Assembly (NCBI GenBank): GCA_003671065.1
Contig: QWPU01000043.1
Coordinates: 1 to 13,047 of the forward strand
DNA: 13,047 bases
Origin: Planctomycetota bacterium
GTDB taxonomy: Bacteria > Planctomycetota > Phycisphaerae > Phycisphaerales > SM1A02
Reading direction: 5' to 3'
This document shows positions 8,473-13,047 of the stretch, piece by piece (within the stretch, counting starts at the first letter, position 1; the number at the start of each line of letters is the position of its first letter). The notes below the pieces were generated by a model. That model saw nothing but the letters and a program-made list of their open reading frames with translations, did not search any database and was not told the origin of the DNA. A program made the translations under genes and the position numbers.

Positions 8473-8523
8473 CGTGCATGTTCATGCATATTTGTTGCAT
8501 GAGCCATGCATGAGCCATGCACG
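8473..8523 (+). repeat. Long imperfect hairpin with 11-bp tandem duplication
   Basis: The arm at 8473-8489 (CGTGCATGTTCATGCAT) pairs with 8506-8523 over 17 bp, with one G-T wobble and a single bulged base at 8515. The loop is 8490-8505. The right arm overlaps a perfect tandem duplication of ATGAGCCATGC (8499-8509 and 8510-8520). The structure begins 53 bp after the carA stop and has no following T-run, so it is not a classical intrinsic terminator. It could be a 3' mRNA stabiliser, a protein-binding site or an RNA element. The pairing was read by eye. Confidence 0.6.
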
Positions 8524-8766
8524 AGCGCGCGCGGAGTCCGGCGCATCTGTGCTTCCAAACTTCTTCGACAAGTTGCAACGATTCCTGAGCGATCACCCCA
8601 TCGGCTCCTTGCATGACTTGAACATGGGGGGTACCTTGCCCGACCTGCGTGTCGGAGCCCTGAAGGCATCGATGCGAAGTTAGTTAGCACAAACAAGATG
8701 CGAATTTGATTCGACACACGAGCGAGGCTGTACGCGCGCACGCGTGCTGAGTGATCTTTGTGTTTG

Positions 8767-8787
8767 TTGACTCGGAGCCTGAGTCAG
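8767..8787 (+). promoter_or_regulatory. Operator-like dyad TGACTC-N7-GAGTCA
   Basis: TGACTC (8768-8773) and GAGTCA (8781-8786) are exact inverted repeats with 7-bp spacing, about 92 bp upstream of the secretin start. Two further pairs (G-T, G-C) could extend into the spacer. The left half overlaps the -35-like word TTGACT. The geometry suits a dimeric regulator, but the binding role is inference. Confidence 0.35.
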
Positions 8788-8842
8788 CGGTTTTGGCTAG
8801 AAGAAGTTGTGTGAGTTCAGGCATGAGTCGTTCAGCAGTTGG

Positions 8843-8871
8843 GCACCAACATTGCGTTGGTGCTTCAGGAG
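8843..8871 (+). promoter_or_regulatory. Leader hairpin followed by Shine-Dalgarno AGGAG of the secretin gene
   Basis: GCACCAAC (8843-8850) and GTTGGTGC (8856-8863) form a perfect 8-bp stem with the 5-nt loop ATTGC. Three bases later AGGAG (8867-8871) sits 6 nt before the ATG at 8878. This is one of the few clear Shine-Dalgarno sites in the window, and it decides the secretin start over the upstream TTG at 8839. The hairpin leaves the ribosome site exposed. It may protect the mRNA 5' end or bind a regulator. Confidence 0.6.
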
Positions 8872-8877
8872 TACAGA

Positions 8878-11800
8878 ATGCAGCGCAGCACGAAGATCGA
8901 CGCGACTTTCATCAAGACGCGATCCCCATTGGCAGCACAGCAACTCGGTGGAGCAACGCTCAGCCGAACCTTCGCAGGACTCATCGCCGTCGCGCTCGTG
9001 GGCGCCTCGCCGTGGACCACTAGCACCTTCGCACAGGAAACTCCTCCCAGCGATCCAGCTCCTCCAGCACCAACCGCGCCCGCTGCCACGCCTGCCGTAG
9101 AACCTGCTCCTGTGCAAGAAGCACCTGCGGGTCCAACCGCCGCTGAAATCGATTCGATGCGCACCGCCGCTCGCGAAGCCATGAGCCGCAGCGATTGGAA
9201 GCAAGCGATCGACCTCTGGAGCACGCTGCAAAACGCCGCTCCTGGCGACGCTGAAGCGATGAAGGGCATGGCCCGAGCGCAAGCAGGCCTTGATCAAAGC
9301 TCGCTCATCGGCAATGTCGGCAGCGATCTCACGCTGCGTCGACAGCGCGCGCAAGTGCAAGTTGTTGCCGCCATCGCGAACTCAAGCCAATCAATGTCCG
9401 ATGGCGACTACGCCACCGCCAAGCGTCAAGCGCTGGGCGCAAAGATCGGCCTCGAGCGCGAACGCGGCGTCTTCCCAGGCGCTGAGTACACCGACCTCAT
9501 TGGCCAACTCGACACGCTTCTTGAGCAAATCGAAGTCGGGGAGACCACGAACACTCTCGCCAAAGCCGATGCCGCGCGCACTGAAGCCAGCAAGGCGAGC
9601 GCCGAAAAGCAGAAGGCCGAGTTTGAGACACGCCAGAAGTCAATCAACGAGCGTCTCATCCGCGTGCGTCAATTGCAGGCGGAACTTAAGTACGAAGAAG
9701 CGATTCAGGTCGTCGATGAGATCCTTTGGATCGACCCAAACAACCCTGGCGCGCAAGCACTTCGCGCAGCGCTCACCACCTCGCGGATCTATCGCGAATA
9801 CACCAAGGATGAAGTGGCTCGCCAAATCGGCTACAGCAACTTCTCTGAGGAAATTCACGATCGCACCATTCCGCCGATGCCAAATCTGACGGGGCCAGGA
9901 GCGCGCTCGACCACGGGCATCCTTGAGTATCCGCAAGATTGGCCAGCGCTTTCCGACATGCGCATGCGCGATCGTGCGCAGGGATATCGCGAGAGTTCGG
10001 AGAATCGCGCCGCCATGAGTGCTATGCAAGGCGCCGTTTCGGTCAACTTCAACAACAATCAACTCGACCAAGTCTTCACCTATATGAAGCAGGTCAGTGG
10101 CGTCGATTTCTATCCTGACTGGAAGGCGCTTGAGTCCATCGGCGTTCGTCCAGAAGACACCGTCACGCTCATGCTGGACAATGTTCCTGCGGAAGTCGCG
10201 CTCAAGCGCGTCGTCGAGCAACTCGGTGACGACGGCGATCGTCCTGATTATTCAGTTGAAGACGGCGTCCTCGTCGTGAGCTCCGCGCAGCAGCTGCGCA
10301 AGAAGACCATCATGATTGTCTATGACATTCACGATCTGCTCTTCGAAGTTCCGTACTTCGACAATGCTCCTGACTTCAACCTCAGCGCTGCGCTCACGCA
10401 GGGCGGTAATCGTGGCGGTGGTGGTGGAAGCAGCGGCGGCGGTGGTGGACCTCTCGGTTCCAACAGCGGCGGCGGCGGCGGCGGCGGTTACGGTGGCGGT
10501 GGCGGCGGCGGCGGTGGTGGCGGCATCATCGGCAACAACGGCAGCGAACCAGATCGAAAAACTCGCGGCGAACTCATCGAGCAAATCGAGCAGATCATTC
10601 AAGATCAAGTCGATCCAGAAAACTGGGCTCCAGTGGGCGAAACTGGCAAGATTCAGGAGCTCAACGGCAACCTGATCATCACCAACACTGCGCGCAATCA
10701 CCGTGACATCGAAGGTCTGCTCACGCAGCTTCGCGCGATCCGTGCGCTTCAGATCAACTACGAGGCGCGCGTCATCGGCGTCACGAGCGACTGGTTCGAG
10801 CAGATCGGCGTCGATCTCGATCTCTACTTCAACACCAACAACGACATGTTCAGCCAAGCTCGCGCGGCTGATCCAAACTTCAACCTGAGCGATTTCTTCT
10901 ATCAAGGCGCCAGCAACAGCGGTCAATTGAAGGATCCAGTCATCTTTGGTGGGTTTGAGGCGGGTACTGATCCTGATGATCCACGAAACACGCCGGCAAC
11001 CGGCGCGGCCGTGGGCATTCCGAATGGTGATGGCGGCATCGACTATGTCTTCGGACCAGTCGGTTCACCGATCCGTCGTCAACAAGGTTGGACTCCAGTG
11101 GGCTTCACGCAAGATTCGTCGGGCATCACCGACACGCTTGCGGGTGGTGCTGTTGGTGGCATCGGTCAAACGATCATCACCAGCGGTGCAGCTGCAGCCA
11201 CGACTGGCTTCAGCTACATGGATGACATCCAAGTCGACTTGCTCATCAAGGCGACGCAGGCCGATCAGCGCAATGTGGTGCTCACGGCACCTCGCCTCAC
11301 GCTCATGAACGGTCAGCGTTCGTTCATCACGATTGCCAAGCAGATCTCGTTCATCTCGGGTCTCACGCCAGTGGCGGGTGACGCGAGCGGTGCATTCCAA
11401 CCGGAAGTCGGCGTCGTGCAAGACGGCTTCGTCCTCGATGTTGAAGGCGTGATCTCAGCTGATCGCCGCTATGTCACGATGACGGTGCAGTTTGATACCA
11501 GCACGGTCCTCGGCTTCGACCCGCAAACCGTTGGTGGCGCCGTCGGCGGCACTGGTGCGGGCGGCGGACGAGGCAGCGACTTCAGTGCGACGATTCAGTT
11601 GCCAGAAATCCAAGTGCAGTCGATTCGTACCACTGTGAGCGTTCCTGACAAGGGCACGATTCTCATGGGCGGTCAGCGTCGCTTCGCGGAAGTTGAGATT
11701 GAATCGGGTGTGCCGATCCTCTCGAAGATTCCAATCGTGAATCGCTTCTTCACCAATCGCGTTGACAGCGAAGAAGAGCTCACGGTCGTCATGCTCATGC

Positions 11801-11883
11801 GTCCAGAGATCGTGATTCAGAGCGAGAACGAAGATCTTCTGTTCCCGGGGCTCATGGATCAACTGAACAATATTGGCGGATGA
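8878..11883 (+). CDS. Secretin (GspD/PilQ superfamily) with extended N-terminal region and Gly-rich tract
   Basis: This 1001-residue protein is expected to form an outer-membrane secretin ring for type II secretion or type IV pili. It has a signal peptide with a long n-region (1-30), hydrophobic TFAGLIAVALVGA (31-43) and a likely cut after TSTFA (residue 52). A Pro/Ala-rich linker (54-87) follows. Residues 90-300 are helical, with TPR-like segments (about 95-140 and 265-300) and a charged coiled-coil candidate (228-270). An STN/N0-like module (387-470) contains VNFNNNQLDQVFTYM and LDNVPAEVALKRVV. A Gly-rich tract (509-549) precedes an N-domain (565-635, LNGNLIITNTARNHRDIEGLLTQL). The secretin core (about 780-980) has VVLTAPRLTLMNGQRSFI and the signature VPILSKIPIVNRFFTNR (945-961). 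It is longer than typical GspD (about 650-700 residues). The start is ATG 8878 with AGGAG. No other secretion gene is adjacent, so the system it serves is unknown. Confidence 0.9.
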   Translation: MQRSTKIDATFIKTRSPLAAQQLGGATLSRTFAGLIAVALVGASPWTTSTFAQETPPSDPAPPAPTAPAATPAVEPAPVQEAPAGPTAAEIDSMRTAAREAMSRSDWKQAIDLWSTLQNAAPGDAEAMKGMARAQAGLDQSSLIGNVGSDLTLRRQRAQVQVVAAIANSSQSMSDGDYATAKRQALGAKIGLERERGVFPGAEYTDLIGQLDTLLEQIEVGETTNTLAKADAARTEASKASAEKQKAEFETRQKSINERLIRVRQLQAELKYEEAIQVVDEILWIDPNNPGAQALRAALTTSRIYREYTKDEVARQIGYSNFSEEIHDRTIPPMPNLTGPGARSTTGILEYPQDWPALSDMRMRDRAQGYRESSENRAAMSAMQGAVSVNFNNNQLDQVFTYMKQVSGVDFYPDWKALESIGVRPEDTVTLMLDNVPAEVALKRVVEQLGDDGDRPDYSVEDGVLVVSSAQQLRKKTIMIVYDIHDLLFEVPYFDNAPDFNLSAALTQGGNRGGGGGSSGGGGGPLGSNSGGGGGGGYGGGGGGGGGGGIIGNNGSEPDRKTRGELIEQIEQIIQDQVDPENWAPVGETGKIQELNGNLIITNTARNHRDIEGLLTQLRAIRALQINYEARVIGVTSDWFEQIGVDLDLYFNTNNDMFSQARAADPNFNLSDFFYQGASNSGQLKDPVIFGGFEAGTDPDDPRNTPATGAAVGIPNGDGGIDYVFGPVGSPIRRQQGWTPVGFTQDSSGITDTLAGGAVGGIGQTIITSGAAAATTGFSYMDDIQVDLLIKATQADQRNVVLTAPRLTLMNGQRSFITIAKQISFISGLTPVAGDASGAFQPEVGVVQDGFVLDVEGVISADRRYVTMTVQFDTSTVLGFDPQTVGGAVGGTGAGGGRGSDFSATIQLPEIQVQSIRTTVSVPDKGTILMGGQRRFAEVEIESGVPILSKIPIVNRFFTNRVDSEEELTVVMLMRPEIVIQSENEDLLFPGLMDQLNNIGG
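10402..10524 (+). repeat. GGC/GGT low-complexity tract coding for poly-glycine
   Basis: A run of GGN codons inside the secretin gene encodes residues 509-549, almost all Gly with a few Ser, Asn and one Tyr. Two uninterrupted stretches are visible around 10468-10487 and 10492-10524. The tract falls between the N-terminal modules, where secretins often have a variable loop. Its repeat nature makes it prone to length change by slippage. Confidence 0.85.
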
Positions 11884-11925
11884 TTCGCAAGCGCAAGTTC
11901 CCAGCGGAACTCTGTAAAACACTTT

Positions 11926-11962
11926 CAGGCGGCGGCGTTCATTCGTCGCCGCCTGTCTTTTT
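11926..11962 (+). terminator. Intrinsic terminator of the secretin gene
   Basis: CAGGCGGCGGCG (11926-11937) pairs with CGTCGCCGCCTG (11944-11955) as a 12-bp GC-rich stem with one G-T wobble and the 6-nt loop TTCATT. It is followed directly by the T-rich run TCTTTTT. It lies 42 bp after the secretin stop and separates that gene from the STAS/HATPase unit. Confidence 0.9.
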
Positions 11963-12039
11963 ATTTGGTTCGACGACATCGTGCATTGCGCCTGCTGCGC
12001 TCAGCGTTCACTCAGCCGATGCGCGATTTTCATGCGCTC

Positions 12040-12076
12040 TGCTATGGTGCGATCGTCCGAGTCCGCGCCTTTGGAG
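12040..12076 (+). promoter_or_regulatory. Probable extended -10 promoter and Shine-Dalgarno for the STAS gene
   Basis: TGCTATGGT (12040-12048) matches an extended -10 element (TG, one base, then TATGGT). No good -35 is seen at 17 bp, which extended -10 promoters tolerate. A transcript starting near 12055 would carry a leader of about 28 nt with GGAG at 12073-12076, 6 nt before the ATG at 12083. This supports the start chosen for the STAS protein and an independent transcript after the secretin terminator. Confidence 0.5.
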
Positions 12077-12082
12077 TTTTTG

Positions 12083-12439
12083 ATGCCCCCGTCCTCTCAC
12101 ATCAGTGTCCGCAAGAATGACACGCTCATTCGGATCGACTTCATCGATCGAAATATCCTCGATGAACTCAACATCCACCAGATCGGTGAAGAGCTCATCA
12201 AGGCGATCGAGTCGGAGTTCCGACCCAAAGTGGTCATTGTCTTCAGCAATGTCGAGCACATGTCGTCCGCGGCCTTCGGCACGCTTATGAAGGTGAGTGA
12301 ACGCATCAAGGGACGCGATGGGCAGTTGCGCTTATGCGAGATCCAACCGCGCATTCATGAGGCGTTTGTGATGCTGAAACTCAATCGACTCTTTGCGATC
12401 AGTGATACATACGCGACTGCTGTTGCAAGCTTCGTGTGA
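12083..12439 (+). CDS. STAS-domain anti-sigma-factor antagonist
   Basis: This 118-residue single-domain STAS protein resembles SpoIIAA/RsbV, which bind an anti-sigma kinase when unphosphorylated and so free a sigma factor. The STAS pattern is clear: the first strands (IRIDFIDRNI, 16-25), a helix (30-45), the strand PKVVIVFSNV (48-57), then the switch loop HMSSAAFGTLMKV (59-71) and LRLCEIQPRIHEAFVMLKLNRLFAI. The residue normally phosphorylated is the Ser after Asp in the DSS/DST motif. Here Ser61-Ser62 remain but the Asp is replaced by Met60, so phosphorylation by a partner kinase is plausible but not assured. The ATG at 12083 has GGAG 6 nt upstream; more upstream in-frame starts overlap the promoter region. 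The HATPase gene follows 31 nt downstream, the classic partner arrangement. Confidence 0.88.
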   Translation: MPPSSHISVRKNDTLIRIDFIDRNILDELNIHQIGEELIKAIESEFRPKVVIVFSNVEHMSSAAFGTLMKVSERIKGRDGQLRLCEIQPRIHEAFVMLKLNRLFAISDTYATAVASFV

Positions 12440-12470
12440 ACGAGTTTCAAAAGAAACCATCCTGCTAAAC

Positions 12471-12902
12471 ATGAGCGAGTCTCACGAAGCCTTTCACAGC
12501 GACCACACGCTGCACGATCTGCGTAACGGTCTCGAAACCGTGCACGCGCAGACGGAAGCCGCGTTGGCGAGCTGTGGCTACGACGAAGGCGCGAAGTTTG
12601 CGATTCGCTTGGCGATTGAAGAAGCTGTCGTGAATGCATTTCGCCACGGCAACCGCTCGGATCCGAGCAAGTCAGTGCATTTCTGCTCGGAGATTACGAA
12701 TGCCAGTGCGGCATTTGAAGTCGAAGATCAAGGACCAGGATTTGATCCCATGGCCGTCCCCGATCCCACCGTCGACGAAAACCTCGAGATCCCCAGCGGC
12801 CGCGGCGTGATGCTCATCAAGGCGTACATGACCGAAGTTGCGTATCTGCCGCCAGGGAACAAACTGCGGATGGTGTATCGCAAGGTCAAGGCTCAGGGCT
12901 AG
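12471..12902 (+). CDS. RsbW/SpoIIAB-type HATPase, anti-sigma regulatory serine kinase
   Basis: This 143-residue protein has a single HATPase_c_2 (GHKL) domain, the type that phosphorylates STAS antagonists and in some systems sequesters a sigma factor. Motifs seen are the N box IEEAVVNAFRHGN (49-61, with Glu51 and Asn55), the G1 box VEDQGPGFDP (84-93) and the G2 box PSGRGVMLIKAYM (108-120). Its length is normal for RsbW/SpoIIAB. The ATG at 12471 begins MSESHEAF; no Shine-Dalgarno is visible, so translation may depend on coupling to the STAS gene 31 nt upstream. That gap holds a short inverted repeat (GTTTC-AAAA-GAAAC, 12444-12457). Neither the cognate sigma factor nor a PP2C phosphatase is in the window. 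The TAG stop is part of a downstream 13-bp repeat. Confidence 0.9.
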   Translation: MSESHEAFHSDHTLHDLRNGLETVHAQTEAALASCGYDEGAKFAIRLAIEEAVVNAFRHGNRSDPSKSVHFCSEITNASAAFEVEDQGPGFDPMAVPDPTVDENLEIPSGRGVMLIKAYMTEVAYLPPGNKLRMVYRKVKAQG

Positions 12903-12954
12903 GGCTAGACCTCAGGGCTAGACCTCAGGGCTCAGGGCTAGAGCTCAGGCCTAC
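12892..12954 (+). repeat. Degenerate 13-bp tandem repeat spanning the HATPase stop codon
   Basis: The unit is CTCAGGGCTAGAC. Copies or part-copies start at 12892, 12903 (partial), 12911, 12924 (truncated to 7 bp), 12931 and 12944 (diverged). The first copy contains the TAG stop of the HATPase gene, so the repeat reaches into the last codons (Ala-Gln-Gly-stop). The function is unknown; the mix of whole and truncated units looks like slippage. Confidence 0.75.
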
Positions 12955-12979
12955 CGCCACACCGCGCTCAACGATAAAC

Positions 12980-13012
12980 GAACGACCCCGCGGCATAACC
13001 GCGGGGTCGTTC
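12980..13012. terminator. Strong, probably bidirectional hairpin terminator
   Basis: A perfect 14-bp inverted repeat (GAACGACCCCGCGG, 12980-12993, and its complement 12999-13012) encloses the 5-nt loop CATAA. The sides are A-rich on the left (ATAAA) and T-rich on the right (TGTTTAT), so it could end transcription from both directions. It lies 77 bp after the HATPase stop. Confidence 0.75.
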
Positions 13013-13047
13013 ATGTTTATAGTCGTGTTTTGAGCGCCGACTCAGTT

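Larger units (their letters stand above)
8421..8877 (+). other. 457-bp non-coding gap between carA and the secretin gene
   Basis: No convincing gene was found here. Short open frames on both strands (for example 8474-8683 plus and 8454-8741 minus) lack recognisable domains and are not credible. The stretch carries several TGCATG/ATGCAT words (8475, 8484, 8496, 8506, 8610), a long hairpin at 8473-8523, a dyad at 8768-8786, a leader hairpin at 8843-8863 and the ribosome site of the secretin gene. A secretin promoter must lie here. The best -35-like words are TTGATT (8706-8711) and TTGACT (8767-8772), but neither has a good -10 partner at normal spacing. Confidence 0.6.

Noticed and set aside
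8630..8660. tRNA-like or small-RNA-like stem CCGAC/GTCGG
   Set aside because: Only a 5-bp stem forms; no cloverleaf, T-loop or anticodon arm could be built.
8474..8683. Possible small plus-strand gene in the carA-secretin gap
   Set aside because: It starts inside the hairpin and repeat, has no ribosome site, and shows no motif.
8839..8877. TTG start giving a 13-residue longer secretin
   Set aside because: The ATG at 8878 has AGGAG at ideal spacing, and the TTG lies at the foot of the leader hairpin with no ribosome site.
10252..10926. 224-codon minus-strand frame
   Set aside because: It is the antisense shadow of the secretin; its Ala/Thr repeats come from the complement of the GGN glycine tract.

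Overview
The window reads as chromosomal DNA from a member of the Planctomycetota. The best marker is the adjacent pair of a large haem-motif PSCyt1/DUF1549/LamG/DUF1553 protein and a Tat-exported DUF1501 protein, a combination characteristic of planctomycetes and related bacteria. A secretin with a very long periplasmic part and a STAS/HATPase regulatory pair fit that placement. The DNA is GC-rich. Most start codons lack a Shine-Dalgarno sequence. Class level cannot be fixed from the sequence alone.

Left block, minus strand (149-7138): three genes run leftwards in a tight run with 16- and 17-nt gaps: the haem-motif protein (PSCyt1/PSD1 type), the DUF1501 protein, and priA, the replication-restart helicase. 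To the left of priA a TATAAT box and an AGGAG ribosome site, both on the minus strand, point to another leftward gene that starts just outside the window.

Middle (7139-8877): carA, the glutaminase subunit of carbamoyl-phosphate synthetase, is divergent from the left block across only 37 bp. It is followed by a 457-bp non-coding stretch. This holds a 17-bp imperfect hairpin rich in TGCATG words, an 11-bp tandem duplication, an operator-like dyad, and a leader hairpin just before the ribosome site of the next gene.

Right block, plus strand (8878-12902): a 1001-residue secretin of the GspD/PilQ superfamily with a glycine-rich tract of about 40 residues, closed by a strong intrinsic terminator. 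After it, with its own probable promoter, comes a two-gene unit: a STAS anti-sigma-factor antagonist and an RsbW/SpoIIAB-type HATPase. The unit ends in a 13-bp degenerate tandem repeat that includes the stop codon, and then a perfect 14-bp terminator hairpin.

Functionally the window joins unrelated modules: surface or periplasmic degradation (left), replication restart, pyrimidine/arginine precursor synthesis, outer-membrane export and partner-switching regulation. No mobile element, CRISPR array, tRNA or rRNA was seen. The most unusual signals are small: a shared AATTCGA motif at the Shine-Dalgarno position of two successive genes, the structured carA-secretin gap, and short tandem duplications at or just after gene ends.
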